DNA from: Myxococcota bacterium
GTDB taxonomy: Bacteria; Myxococcota; XYA12-FULL-58-9; JALHOP01
DNA: 64,000 nucleotides
Direction of reading: 5' to 3'
Assembly (NCBI GenBank): GCA_022842935.1
Contig: JALHOP010000016.1
Coordinates: forward strand, 1 to 64,000
Shown here: positions 36,526 to 45,740 of the stretch, in pieces
How the letters are laid out: every line of letters starts with the position of its first letter
How positions within the stretch are numbered: the first letter of the stretch is position 1
Notes under the pieces: generated by a model
Database searches by the model: none
What the model was told of the DNA's origin: nothing
Seen by the model: the letters and a program-made list of their open reading frames with translations, nothing else
Program-made: the position numbers and the translations under genes

Positions 36526-37644
36526 CTACGCTCGCACCTCGCGCGCGATGTCACGCGCGGCTGCCACTTGCAACAGACCGGGCTCGGCTCTCGCGTCGAT
36601 GACAACCTCGGCGAGCGCGCTGGCATCGGCGAGAACACGGTCACCTCGATGACGGACGAGCGCCCTCGGAGCCTTGGCGCCTTCCTTGAAGCTTTCGTAC
36701 ATCGCCTTGTTGGGCTGGACTGCGTCGAGGGCGCCCGTAAAGAAGTCGCCAGTGCCCCCAGGGTAGAGCCCTTGCCAAGCGGCGACCGCCCGCGTCGCGC
36801 CTACGAGGGCCGCATGCACCGACGCAAACGCCTGCTCCTCCGCTTTGGCGTACGCGGCGAGCGCGCGCGTCGGTTCCGCGTTGCGGTCGCACCAGAAGCA
36901 CAAGGAGTGGCCAAGCCACGACCAAAACGCGATGCGTTGAGCGCGGTTGACGAGCTTGCCCATGCTGTCAGCGACCTGCGAGCTGGCGGCGACGGCGGCA
37001 TTCAAACTGTGGGTCAACGCCCGTGGCACGTTGGGGATCGGGAGCGACCTGCGGTCATCACTACGGTAGCTGCCGGTGGGTTCGTCGGCACCGCGCTGTT
37101 TGATCATGTTGCGCGCTGCGTCGCAGGTGAGGTCGAACTGCAAGCCCCGCGGGCCGTTGACGAGAATCGCGGTGTACACGCCCTGCCACATCGGCGAGTC
37201 ATCGCCGTAGAGACACGACAGAGCGAGCAACTCACGCGACGCCTGAGCAATAAGCTCCTCGGCGTCCTTCTGCGCCCGCTTCACCGTGGCGTCGAACCGA
37301 GCGAGGGAGCCGTTGACGCGCGCCTCACTGTAAGAGGCAAGCCAGCCACGCGCGTTGAGGTCGCGCAACTTGGCCCGCAGCTCCGCGTAAGACCGCACCG
37401 GTGCGTTGCCAGGCACGCGCTCGCGAATCGGCATGTTGCGCTGGCTCTTCGGAACCCAGGCGCGATCGATGCGACGAAGCTTTTCCGTCTGCTGCTCGGC
37501 GACGCTCACGACGTCGCTCAAGATGCGGGCGACCTTACGTTGCGCGTCGGCGGCGATACGTTGACCCACGGCCACCGCATGGGCCTGCGAGCGCACCTTC
37601 GGCGGCCGCACCGGCAGGACCTGGTTGGCCAACCCACCCATCAC
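36526..37644 (-). CDS. Unknown 372-residue protein, second gene of operon
   Basis: An Ala/Arg-rich, largely helical protein. Middle elements include ELLALSCLYGDDSPMWQGVY and FWSWLGHSLCFWC; the C-terminal part ends DAVQPNKAMYESFKEG. No signal peptide or membrane helix. The ATG overlaps the stop of the upstream gene (ATGA), which shows translational coupling. Function unknown. Confidence 0.65.
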   Translation of the reverse strand: MMGGLANQVLPVRPPKVRSQAHAVAVGQRIAADAQRKVARILSDVVSVAEQQTEKLRRIDRAWVPKSQRNMPIRERVPGNAPVRSYAELRAKLRDLNARGWLASYSEARVNGSLARFDATVKRAQKDAEELIAQASRELLALSCLYGDDSPMWQGVYTAILVNGPRGLQFDLTCDAARNMIKQRGADEPTGSYRSDDRRSLPIPNVPRALTHSLNAAVAASSQVADSMGKLVNRAQRIAFWSWLGHSLCFWCDRNAEPTRALAAYAKAEEQAFASVHAALVGATRAVAAWQGLYPGGTGDFFTGALDAVQPNKAMYESFKEGAKAPRALVRHRGDRVLADASALAEVVIDARAEPGLLQVAAARDIAREVRA

Positions 37645-38219
37645 ACGTTTCCCGAGACAGTTGGAGCCGTTGGAACGCGCTCGACCGCGCTCGCGAGCTC
37701 GGCGGTCGCAGCGTGAATGCCCGCCGCGACCTTGTCGTACGCAGGGCGCTGCGCCAAGGCCGCGTCGGTACCCGCGCGCACCACGCCGGGCAGAAACGTG
37801 CCCGCCACGATGCGAAGAAGGACGCGCGTTGCATGCGCGAAGATCAGTGCCGCCCGCGCGAGGGCCCCGCGACCTTCGCCGTCGATACGAGCATGTTCGC
37901 TGCCGTGAAAGCCGCGCACGTCCTCGAGAGTCGATTGGTCGTAGAAGCCGCCGAGCTCGAGGATGGTCGCCATGGCGCCGACCTTTCCGGTGGCAAGCTT
38001 GGCGTCGGCGACCACTGGCTCGCCGAGGCTTGCGACACGCAGTTGGGCATGACGAGCGACCGAGGCAACGGCCGCAACGCCCTCGGCTTCGCCTTGGAGC
38101 ACAATGAGCGCTTCGCTGCCGAGCTTGGTCGTCTGCGCAACAGAAGCGACGCTTGGGCGTGGCGACAGAGGCGCGATGGTCGCGATGCGGTCAGCGATGG
38201 AGGCGCGTTGCATTGCCAT
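37641..38219 (-). CDS. Unknown 192-residue protein, first gene of operon
   Basis: An Ala-rich helical protein (MAMQRASIADRIATIAPL) with no signal peptide and one hydrophobic helix (about 140-165, LIFAHATRVLLRIVAGTFLPG). It heads a three-gene operon whose members overlap or abut. A CAACG-N16-CGATAC element lies about 40 bases upstream. No family recognised. Confidence 0.65.
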   Translation of the reverse strand: MAMQRASIADRIATIAPLSPRPSVASVAQTTKLGSEALIVLQGEAEGVAAVASVARHAQLRVASLGEPVVADAKLATGKVGAMATILELGGFYDQSTLEDVRGFHGSEHARIDGEGRGALARAALIFAHATRVLLRIVAGTFLPGVVRAGTDAALAQRPAYDKVAAGIHAATAELASAVERVPTAPTVSGNV

Positions 38220-38259
38220 GGCCCTGTGTCGAGGGAGTGATTCTGATCACTTGGCGAAC

Positions 38260-38286
38260 GTATCGGCGTCACCCCCTGACACGTTG
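38260..38286 (-). promoter_or_regulatory. CAACG-N16-CGATAC promoter-like element
   Basis: On the minus strand, CAACG (38286-38282) and CGATAC (38265-38260), 16 bases apart and 40 bases before the operon start at 38219. Confidence 0.4.
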
Positions 38287-38389
38287 CCAGTATTCGGGCG
38301 GCGGTACGCCCCGCTCCTCCGATGCGCTTAAGGTGACTGCTAGCCTATCGGGCGCTGCCTGCTTGGAGGTCCCGCGTTGATGAAGTGCG

Positions 38390-39685
38390 CTAGCGCAGTT
38401 CGACCAGGCCGCCACCCAGGGGGTGCTCTTCGCTCGGAGTCACGACACGGCAGACGCCGAGCGGAGGATACTGCGGGCCGTTGGCCATGAGGGCCGACGC
38501 AATGACGAAATCATCCGCAGCGAGGTCGTTGATGGTGTAGGCGCCCAGGTCCTTCAATGACGCGACCGTTACAGCGGACATGGGGAGGCTGGGCTCCATG
38601 CCACTGATCGAAGGACTCATCAGCTCGTTGCGGAAGATCGACTCACGCCAGTGCGAGTCTGCTGAGCCAGCTGTGCCACTGTTCTCGACTGGTACCGTGC
38701 CCGTGAATCCGGTGCCACCGACGTCGACGAACGCCTGCGCGGCATTTTCGCCGGTGAAGCGGGTGTTCGCGCCCGGCGCGCCCAGGGAAGGCGAAAGAAT
38801 GAGTCCGTTCATGGACCACAACGAGCCGATGCCAATGACGTGGCCCATCTCATGGAGGATGGTGCCCTCGAGCACGTTGTTGCTCTCGAGGAACTCGAGG
38901 TCTTCGACGTCGAACGACATGACCCCAACGGCGATGCCGCCCGCATCGTGCTGCGCGCACGGCGCCGCTTGGGCAAGGACGCCGCCCCGGCCGTCGATCT
39001 CCTGCACGCTGGCGAAGATGATGGTGTCGTCGACCATGATCGGTGTGGAGTCGCTAGCGTCGCGCGCGCAGCCGTTTGGGAGCTGCGACCGGCTGACCTG
39101 GAAATCCTCGAGGTCGCCAACGATCACGGCGGACCAACGGGAGGCGGCGTTCTCGAAAGCGGCCCGCTGCGTGGCGGTGACCGTTGTGAGGAAGCGCACG
39201 GTGACCGTGTAGGCGGTGGTGATGGTGGCATCGAACGTGACGGGCGCGATCCCTGGCGTTGCGTCGAGACGGGCCCGCACCTGGTTGGGAGCAACACGTT
39301 TGCCCAATGACCACGCCGTCAGAGTCGCCTTGCCTTCCGCGTCCGTGGTGACGAACGAAGGGTCGATGCCTCCCCCCCCTGCCTCGAGCGTGAAATGGAC
39401 TGATTGTCCGGCCATCGGATTGCCGAACTGATCGCGCACGACGACCGATGGCGGCTCGGCAACCTCGTCGCCCGCGAAAGCGGACTGGGCCACGGCGCTG
39501 GCCGCGACTAGCGCAGTGACGATGGGCGCTGGCGGCGGACCCGAATCGCCAGGGTCACCACCGGCGTCGGCGTCGCCATCGTCCGCCACGGTCACGCGTC
39601 GGTCATAGAGCCCAGGCGCCGCGATCTCGTTGCCGCAAGCGGCCATACCGAGGAGGCCGAGGACGCTGAGGAGGTGGGACCGCAC
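38390..39685 (-). CDS. Leishmanolysin-like metalloprotease lipoprotein
   Basis: A 431-residue lipoprotein. The GTG at 39685 is chosen because it gives a proper lipobox (LLSVLGLLGMAAC). An Ig-like domain (about 55-155, VVVRDQFGNPMAGQSVHFTL) precedes the protease domain. The zinc site HEMGHVIGIG lies about residue 275; a third zinc ligand His and an LMSPSI met-turn-like segment follow (ELMSPSISG), as in M8/M10-type proteases. It probably degrades proteins at the cell surface. It lies alone on the minus strand, divergent from the host-attachment-like gene. Confidence 0.8.
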   Translation of the reverse strand: MRSHLLSVLGLLGMAACGNEIAAPGLYDRRVTVADDGDADAGGDPGDSGPPPAPIVTALVAASAVAQSAFAGDEVAEPPSVVVRDQFGNPMAGQSVHFTLEAGGGGIDPSFVTTDAEGKATLTAWSLGKRVAPNQVRARLDATPGIAPVTFDATITTAYTVTVRFLTTVTATQRAAFENAASRWSAVIVGDLEDFQVSRSQLPNGCARDASDSTPIMVDDTIIFASVQEIDGRGGVLAQAAPCAQHDAGGIAVGVMSFDVEDLEFLESNNVLEGTILHEMGHVIGIGSLWSMNGLILSPSLGAPGANTRFTGENAAQAFVDVGGTGFTGTVPVENSGTAGSADSHWRESIFRNELMSPSISGMEPSLPMSAVTVASLKDLGAYTINDLAADDFVIASALMANGPQYPPLGVCRVVTPSEEHPLGGGLVELR

Positions 39686-39899
39686 GTCTTTCGTACATGC
39701 AATCCCCACACCGCGGCTGGACTTATCGGAAGACCCTCGATTGCGGGGGTCTGACGATTGGACATCGCGTTTGTTAGCCACATTGAGTGTGGGCTCACAC
39801 CCACAGAGGGGGGCCCGAACTCGCCAGGTCGAGCCCCCAAAGCGACGGGCACGCACCGCACCCGATGGTTAACTTCGAGTCACATCGAGGGGGTTTCGC

Positions 39900-40325
39900 A
39901 TGCAGGGTACATGGGTTGTCATCGCTGACGGCAGCCGCGCCAGGATTTGCGCGAAGAAGGCACATTCCGGCCTGGTCGAGATGCAGACCATCGAGCATCC
40001 TGCGGGGCGGGCCAAGGCGCGCGACCTGGTCACCGATGGCCAGACCACCGTCTTCGCGAGCGTCGGCGGGGCACGTCACGGAGTTGGCGCGGACTCAGCC
40101 CCGAAGGACCACGAACAAGAGAACTTCGCGCGCGAGATCGCCCGCCGCCTCGAGGACGGGCGCACCGCCAACCGCTTCGTTCAACTCGTCCTGGTCGCCC
40201 CCCCGGCGTTTCTTGGCCTGCTCCGTGACCAGCTCTCGGCGCCCCTCGCCAAGTGCGTCACGCAGTCGCTCGCCAAGGACCTCACCCTCGCGAAGCTCGA
40301 GGACATCCAGCGTCAGCTCGACTGA
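39900..40325 (+). CDS. Host attachment-like protein (eRF1-like fold)
   Basis: A 141-residue cytoplasmic protein of the host_attach (baeRF) family. It has the N-terminal TWVVIADGSRARIC, the central EQENFAREIARRL and FVQLVLVAPPAFLG, and a C-terminal SLAKDLTLAKLEDI. Some relatives were named for roles in plant-bacteria contact, but the fold is that of release-factor-like proteins and the true function is uncertain. Single gene, divergent from the protease gene. Confidence 0.8.
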   Translation: MQGTWVVIADGSRARICAKKAHSGLVEMQTIEHPAGRAKARDLVTDGQTTVFASVGGARHGVGADSAPKDHEQENFAREIARRLEDGRTANRFVQLVLVAPPAFLGLLRDQLSAPLAKCVTQSLAKDLTLAKLEDIQRQLD

Positions 40326-40336
40326 TTCTCCGGAGC

Positions 40337-40362
40337 CAACTACCCCATAAGCACATCCATAA
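40337..40362 (+). promoter_or_regulatory. CAACT-N15-CCATAA element (weaker)
   Basis: CAACT (40337-40341) and CCATAA (40357-40362), about 51 bases before the ATG at 40414. A separate GCCGATAG at 40380-40387 is an alternative -10. Which one is used cannot be told. Confidence 0.3.
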
Positions 40363-40413
40363 GCCTCCCCCCAAGGCCAGCCGATAGGCTCAGGGTGTGG
40401 GTATGTAGTCCTC

Positions 40414-41733
40414 ATGGCAGACGGCTCTAGGTCGATAGCTCGGCTGCGATCGGCAGGGCTCGAGGTTGCACGAAGCAACCCAGAGCGGGGCTTCTATCGT
40501 GACGTCGACAGCCTCACGGCCAATCCGGCCGAGCTGCGCAAAGAGCTCGAAGGCGTCTACGCGAGCGGCGACCGCCTAGTGCTCACGCACGTTCGGCTCG
40601 ATCGATTTCGAGGCGCTCCAATTCCTCAAGCGACACTTCAGGCCATCGAAGCGGGGCTCGGCGAGGTTCGTCGCGCGGGACTCAAGGCTGTCGTCCGAGC
40701 AAGCTACAACCAACCGCAAGGCGAGACCGGCTACAGCGGAGCACCCGATGCGCCCGGCGAGCGGGTGCTCGAGCATATCGCGCAGCTCGCTCCGGTATTG
40801 CAGCGGAACCGCGATACGATCGCTTTCACGCAAGCGGGCTTCATTGGCGCGTGGGGTGAATGGCACTCGAGTAGCAATGGGCTCACGTCGCCGCAGTGGC
40901 GGGCGCGGATCGGCGAGGCGCTGCTTGCGAACCTCCCCGGCCCCGTCCAGTTCCGCTATCCGCGCGACGTCGAGCGGCACGCGGCAGGCGACCGAACGGG
41001 CCGCGTCGGCGTCCACAACGATTGCTTCATGTCGAGCCCAACCGACGTCGGCACATACGCCGAAGACCCCGGCGAGCGCGGGCGCCAACGCGCGGCCATC
41101 GCCAATCGTAGCGCTGCGGCGCCGTTCGGCGGCGAAACCTGCAATCCTGACGACGATCGCGAGCCAGTTCCACGCCTCTCCTGCGACGCCGTGCGCGACG
41201 AAGGGCCTCGCTTTCACGTCACCTACCTCAACCGCAGCTACAACACCGCCTTCCACGAGAGCTGGAAGCGCAACGGGTGTTTTCCGGAGGTCGAGTCGCG
41301 CATGGGCTACCGTATGCGCATCGACCAGATAGAGGCGCCGGCGCAGCTCACCCCGGGAGCCGAAGCCACCATCGGCTTGCGGGTGGCCAACGATGGCTGG
41401 GCGCGCATGTACAACCAGCGTGACGCCGTCGCGCACCTTCACAACCCTGCGACCGGGGAGCGACGCACGCTCCCCCTCACGCTCGACGTCGGCATGCGTG
41501 ACTGGTTGCCTGGGCGACTGACGAACGCTCAGGCGCGTGTGCGCGTGCCGGCGGATTTGGGTGTTGGACGCTGGAACCTCGCCATCGGCTTCCCCGATAC
41601 GAGCCCCCGCTTGGCACGCGACGCGCGTTTTTCGGTACGCCCAGCAAACTCTGACGATACACAACGCGGTCAGTTCTGGGACCAAGCGCACGGCGTGTTC
41701 TTCACTGGACATGCTTTCGAGGTGCGCCGGTAA
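40414..41733 (+). CDS. DUF4832/DUF4874-type protein, glycosidase-like
   Basis: A 439-residue protein. The N-terminal DUF4874 part has NPERGFYRDVDS (about 23-34) and a barrel-like strand with AGFIGAWGEWHSS, a place where family members carry catalytic-looking acids. The C-terminal DUF4832 part contains YLNRSYNTAFHESWKRNGCF and a beta domain. These families are thought to be glycoside-hydrolase-like and are usually exported. Here the N-terminus (MADGSRSIARLRSAG) has no signal peptide. Substrate unknown. Confidence 0.8.
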   Translation: MADGSRSIARLRSAGLEVARSNPERGFYRDVDSLTANPAELRKELEGVYASGDRLVLTHVRLDRFRGAPIPQATLQAIEAGLGEVRRAGLKAVVRASYNQPQGETGYSGAPDAPGERVLEHIAQLAPVLQRNRDTIAFTQAGFIGAWGEWHSSSNGLTSPQWRARIGEALLANLPGPVQFRYPRDVERHAAGDRTGRVGVHNDCFMSSPTDVGTYAEDPGERGRQRAAIANRSAAAPFGGETCNPDDDREPVPRLSCDAVRDEGPRFHVTYLNRSYNTAFHESWKRNGCFPEVESRMGYRMRIDQIEAPAQLTPGAEATIGLRVANDGWARMYNQRDAVAHLHNPATGERRTLPLTLDVGMRDWLPGRLTNAQARVRVPADLGVGRWNLAIGFPDTSPRLARDARFSVRPANSDDTQRGQFWDQAHGVFFTGHAFEVRR

Positions 41734-41767
41734 GTGGGGGGCGCGTAGGCGCCTGGGTGGGGGAAGT

Positions 41768-42562
41768 ATGGCGGCGTTGGTGATGGGTTGGCTCGTGGGA
41801 GCCTTGATTGGGGCAGATCCGCCCGCGCCGACGACGCAGCGGCCGTCGGTGACGCCCCCCGAGGGGCCAAGGCGCGAGCTCATCCGCTATGGTGAGCGCC
41901 TCGTCTCGGACACGCGGCGCACCGGCCGGGCGTTCGCCAAAGCGGACATGAATTGCACGAGCTGCCACCTCGAGCTGGGCCGTACCGCGAACGCCGCGTC
42001 GTGGGTCGGCCTTTGGAGTGTGTTCCCCGAGTACCGCGCCCGCACCGGCCGCTTCGTAAGCATCGAAGACCGCGTGGTTGAGTGCTTCGAGCGTTCGCTG
42101 AACGGCCACCCGCCGCCGCGGGGTAGCCATGCGATGCAAGCCATCCTCGCCTACCTGCAGTGGCTCTCGGAAGACGTACCACCAGCCAGCGGGGTCGGCC
42201 GGGGTCTCGTGCACGTGACCCTCCCCGAGGGTGCGACTGCCAGCGCCGAGCGCGGTGAGCGCATCTACGCGACCCGCTGCGCTCACTGCCATGGCAGAGA
42301 CGGCAGTGGCATGCAGGGCGACGGATTTTTCTACCCGCCGCTCTGGGGTCCGCGCTCCTTCACGATTGCCGCCGGTATGGCCCGCCTTTCGACCGCAGCC
42401 GCGTTCGTCAAAGCGAACATGCCATACGGTCAAGGGAATACGCTGCGCGACCTCGAGGCCTACGATGTCGCGCTCTACTTCACCAGCAAGCCGCGCCCCG
42501 ACTTCGCGGGAAAAACACGCGACTGGCCCAACGGCGACAGACCTGGCGACGCCCGCTACTAA
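41768..42562 (+). CDS. TsdA-type dihaem cytochrome (thiosulfate dehydrogenase family)
   Basis: A 264-residue periplasmic protein with signal sequence (MAALVMGWLVGALIGA). Two c-haem sites: CTSCH (about 59) and CAHCH (about 175). The surrounding sequence matches TsdA closely: FPEYRARTGRFVSIEDRV, ECFERSLNGHPPP, GSGMQGDGFFYPPLWG and MPYGQGNTLRDLEAYD. TsdA oxidises thiosulfate to tetrathionate or reduces tetrathionate. The product in this organism is not proven, so I give no gene symbol. It follows the DUF4832 gene by 34 bases on the same strand. Confidence 0.8.
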   Translation: MAALVMGWLVGALIGADPPAPTTQRPSVTPPEGPRRELIRYGERLVSDTRRTGRAFAKADMNCTSCHLELGRTANAASWVGLWSVFPEYRARTGRFVSIEDRVVECFERSLNGHPPPRGSHAMQAILAYLQWLSEDVPPASGVGRGLVHVTLPEGATASAERGERIYATRCAHCHGRDGSGMQGDGFFYPPLWGPRSFTIAAGMARLSTAAAFVKANMPYGQGNTLRDLEAYDVALYFTSKPRPDFAGKTRDWPNGDRPGDARY

Positions 42563-42584
42563 CGGCTCGCCCGAGCAAGTCACA

Positions 42585-42596
42585 CCGCTATAGCGG
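42585..42596. repeat. 12-bp perfect palindrome between convergent genes
   Basis: CCGCTATAGCGG lies between the TsdA stop and the minus-strand lipoprotein stop at 42600. It could be part of a shared terminator. Confidence 0.35.
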
Positions 42597-42599
42597 CCG

Positions 42600-42983
42600 T
42601 TATGCCGAGGTCGCTTCGGCCTTCATCTTCGCATCCATCGCGTCTAGCTCTTTCTGCGTCGCGTCGAGCTCTTTCTGCAGCTCCTCGATCTCTTGGCGAT
42701 TGGCCTTGTCCTTGTCCGTCTCGAGTGCCTTGCGTGTCCGCTCACGAAGACCTTCGAAGCGCTCGTGGAGGCGTTGCGTTTCAGCCTCGAGACGGCCACG
42801 GAACGTGTTCGGGTCGGCGGCGCTCTTGCTGTCCGCGATCGACGCGGTGGCCTTGCCGATGTCTTTGCCGAGCTGACGCAAACTCGAGCGAACATCGTCG
42901 AGGTTCGCGGTGCCGGCCTTGGGATCGGTGTGGTGGTGGCAAGCTGCGACGAGCGCGAATAGCGCGATAGTGAGCCAACGCAT
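42600..42983 (-). CDS. Small coiled-coil lipoprotein
   Basis: A 127-residue protein with a lipobox (LFALVAACHHH, Cys about 15). The mature protein is almost entirely charged heptad-type helix (ELQKELDATQKELDAMDAKM at the end). It probably forms a periplasmic coiled coil like Lpp-type spacers. The start at 42983 is chosen by the lipobox. Convergent with the TsdA gene. Confidence 0.75.
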   Translation of the reverse strand: MRWLTIALFALVAACHHHTDPKAGTANLDDVRSSLRQLGKDIGKATASIADSKSAADPNTFRGRLEAETQRLHERFEGLRERTRKALETDKDKANRQEIEELQKELDATQKELDAMDAKMKAEATSA

Positions 42984-43057
42984 GGGGGATGCTCCTCTTT
43001 GTCTACACGGGGTCCATTGGAGCCATCGCACGCCGGAACCGGGTAAGCAAAGCCGCT

Positions 43058-44725
43058 TCAGCGGAGAACGCCGTCGATGACCTTGCCGTGAACGTTGGGC
43101 TCGACTGGCAGTCCGGTCAAGACGCGCAACGTGACACCAATGTCTTCGGCTCGAGCGACCTCCACGTGTCCGCGCTTGCGCACGCCGGCACCCGCGAGCA
43201 CCCAGGGAACACGCAGCTGATCAGCCCTGATGCCTCCGTGCCCTCCCCGATACGAGCCGACGACCATTTCGTAGTCAGCGACCAGATCGTAACCTGGGAT
43301 CGCGGTGACGACGACGTCGCCCGTGTTGACGTCCGCGAAGAGCGTCGCGATTCGGTGCAAGGCATCAGGAAAGCTTCCAGACACCGAGGCATCGAGCCAC
43401 TGCGCCGCCGAGTGCGCCTGTCCGTCCATCAAGGCGGACGTCGATGGAGCATCAGCATAACCGAGCGGGTCGATACCGCGGGCCGAGTAGGCATAGCTAT
43501 CGTCGCTGCCGATGCGGATGCTGCCTTCGCCTTCCGCGGTAAACAGCTCGACGGTTCCCGGAATACCGCGAGCCATCACCAGCTCGATGCCATGCAGACG
43601 GCGTAGCCCTTCGATGACATCAACAGTGTCGTCCGTAGTGCCGGTGGCCAAACGTGTCGGCGGTGCGTAGGCGCGCAGCTCGCCCGCCATGAACGGCCGC
43701 GCGAATCCGTCCCCACCGCGGCGCAGATAGACATGGCACATGGTGTTGCCATTGGTGGCGATGACGCCGTCGACCTCTGCGAAGTCGGCGATCGTGGTGT
43801 CGAGTGAGCTCCACATCTCGGTGGCGTCGCCGCGGAACATCTCGAGGCGCAGGCTCTCCGCCATCGCGGTGCGCAAGTCGAGGTTCACGTTAATCTGCGC
43901 GAGACCATGGTCGGTGAGCACAGCGTAGACGCGGTCTGCCTCGAGGTCTTTTTTTCGACTCGCCTCCCGATAGCGGCCGATGAGGGCGTCGACCTCGCGA
44001 AGTCGGTCGGCGTAGCCATCGCCCAAGCCTTGGACGTGGGCGTGTCCATCCGGCGCCGTGAAGGTGATCCATTGCACTTTTGGCTTTCTGTCGAGTGCCG
44101 CGATCGCGAGATCCACGAGCTCAGTCTCGACGTCTGCGAACGTCGGTGAGACCGAGGGGGGCATTCCCGACAACAGGCGCCCGAGCCACCAGGCGTTGCG
44201 GTACTTGGCGAGCGAGAAGCGCACGCCAGCCATGGTCTTCTCGGACGCGCCTCGGTTCATGTAGCTGTTGAAGGTCTGCGTCACGCCGCCAGCCACTTCG
44301 AAGATTGTGCGTGGCTCGGCCTTCAAGTCCTCATTCATCAAGGTGTACGTGCGTCCAACGTAGTTGCGAAAGATGCCGTTCGCGCGTCCCCGATCGAGCC
44401 AACGCAACCCGAGAACACCGCTCGCAGCGGCGTCCTCGCCGGTGATGAATGGGTAGAAGCCGTAGCCCGTCATGCTTGGGAAGCTGGAGATACCGTTCTC
44501 GATGACCGTTCCCTCGCGCACCATGGCGTCGACGTTCGGTAGCCGTCCGGCGGCGAGCTCGCGCACGAACACATCCTGCACCATGCCATCGACCAAAAAG
44601 ACCGTGAGATACGGAGGGACGCTTTCGGCTGGCGACGGTGTTGCATCCTTGGACGCGCAAGCGGCCATGATGACGAGCAAAAATGGCAACCCGCCGCGAT
44701 TGACGGCAGTAGCGAGACGAACCAT
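43058..44725 (-). CDS. Type I phosphodiesterase / nucleotide pyrophosphatase-like lipoprotein
   Basis: A 555-residue lipoprotein (signal LPFLLVIMAAC) of the alkaline-phosphatase superfamily. Metal and catalytic motifs are FLVDGM, the nucleophile segment SFPSMTGYGFYPFITG, DGHAHVQG, VLTDHG and, at the end, GSYRGGHGG. These supply the two-zinc site. It would hydrolyse phosphodiesters outside the inner membrane; the substrate is unknown. It is divergent from the lipocalin-RND-TolC operon, with starts only 19 bases apart, so control regions must overlap coding sequence. Confidence 0.82.
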   Translation of the reverse strand: MVRLATAVNRGGLPFLLVIMAACASKDATPSPAESVPPYLTVFLVDGMVQDVFVRELAAGRLPNVDAMVREGTVIENGISSFPSMTGYGFYPFITGEDAAASGVLGLRWLDRGRANGIFRNYVGRTYTLMNEDLKAEPRTIFEVAGGVTQTFNSYMNRGASEKTMAGVRFSLAKYRNAWWLGRLLSGMPPSVSPTFADVETELVDLAIAALDRKPKVQWITFTAPDGHAHVQGLGDGYADRLREVDALIGRYREASRKKDLEADRVYAVLTDHGLAQINVNLDLRTAMAESLRLEMFRGDATEMWSSLDTTIADFAEVDGVIATNGNTMCHVYLRRGGDGFARPFMAGELRAYAPPTRLATGTTDDTVDVIEGLRRLHGIELVMARGIPGTVELFTAEGEGSIRIGSDDSYAYSARGIDPLGYADAPSTSALMDGQAHSAAQWLDASVSGSFPDALHRIATLFADVNTGDVVVTAIPGYDLVADYEMVVGSYRGGHGGIRADQLRVPWVLAGAGVRKRGHVEVARAEDIGVTLRVLTGLPVEPNVHGKVIDGVLR

Positions 44726-44744
44726 AACGCGCTGGCTTGAGCCG

Positions 44745-45740
44745 ATGACGCCGACCCCTGTCAACACAAACGCCTTCTGGACGTTCGCGGTGGTGTGCTT
44801 GCTGACGATTCCCAGCTCGGGCGCCGCAGCGTCTCTTCTCGAGCCACAACTCGACGACGATGACAACTACTCCGAGACCCTGACGGCGATAGCCGATCTC
44901 GACGACGGCACGTACGTGCAGCTGCAGCTCAATGTGTCGAACCTCGGTGTGGGCGACGCGAACGGCGCCTGCCGCATCCTGGTGGTCGAGCCCAATCAAA
45001 AGCCCTGGACCGCGAGCGATCGGGTGGGCCGGGACGACTGGAAGGCGAGCGCCGGACAGCTCGCGATTACGACCTGCTCGGCGACGACGGCCGAAGGCGC
45101 CACCACGATGCAGGCGAAGCTCGAGAGGGGCGCGGTGAAGATCGCTTTTGCCGCTGGCATCCAAGCGCGCTCGCCGCCCGACTCAAAGGTCGCGGTGGAG
45201 GGGAAGACATTTGCCTATGCGATCGCGATTCCGTGGGCGAAAGTCGACGCAACATTCACCGTGCCCGGCCGAGGGGAGCGCAAGCTCGCGGGCTTCGGCT
45301 ACATGGATCACTCGCGCAGCACCACTCTGCCTGCGCAGCTCGCAACACGATGGGTTCGCTATCGGGGGCTTGGCGCCGGCGACTCGGTGCTTCTCTTGGC
45401 TCGAAACCTACCGGACGGGACCCTGCGCGGGTGGTTGTGGCGGGAGAAAGAGCCGTTCGCGCGCCCGCTCGCCAAGCTTAAGCTCAGTCGTGTCGACGCC
45501 AAGGACCAAGCCAAGGGCTACACCATCGAAGGCGCCGCGGGCGACCTCACCTTCACCATCAACTCCGAGTCACAGCTCTACCGCTACGCCCCCGTCGAAG
45601 AGTACGGCGTCCTCGGCGTTCTGGCCCGATCCGTCGTGGGCAATCCGGTGACGCGTACCTATCGTGCCAAGCTCGACGCGCAGCCAACGACGACGCCGAA
45701 CGCCCAGCGCGGCATCCTCGAGGTTCAACATGTCCAGTGA
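44745..45740 (+). CDS. Secreted lipocalin-like (AttH/CrtC-type) protein
   Basis: A 331-residue exported protein with a signal peptide (about 1-29). The mature part is beta-rich; ITTCSATT and FGYMDHSRSTTLPAQLATRW resemble the lipid-binding AttH/Svf1 and CrtC families. Such proteins form two lipocalin-like barrels binding hydrophobic ligands. The start overlaps no gene, but the stop overlaps the start of the RND gene by 11 bases, so the two are coupled. A role as periplasmic carrier for the lipid moved by the RND protein is an inference. Confidence 0.6.
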   Translation: MTPTPVNTNAFWTFAVVCLLTIPSSGAAASLLEPQLDDDDNYSETLTAIADLDDGTYVQLQLNVSNLGVGDANGACRILVVEPNQKPWTASDRVGRDDWKASAGQLAITTCSATTAEGATTMQAKLERGAVKIAFAAGIQARSPPDSKVAVEGKTFAYAIAIPWAKVDATFTVPGRGERKLAGFGYMDHSRSTTLPAQLATRWVRYRGLGAGDSVLLLARNLPDGTLRGWLWREKEPFARPLAKLKLSRVDAKDQAKGYTIEGAAGDLTFTINSESQLYRYAPVEEYGVLGVLARSVVGNPVTRTYRAKLDAQPTTTPNAQRGILEVQHVQ

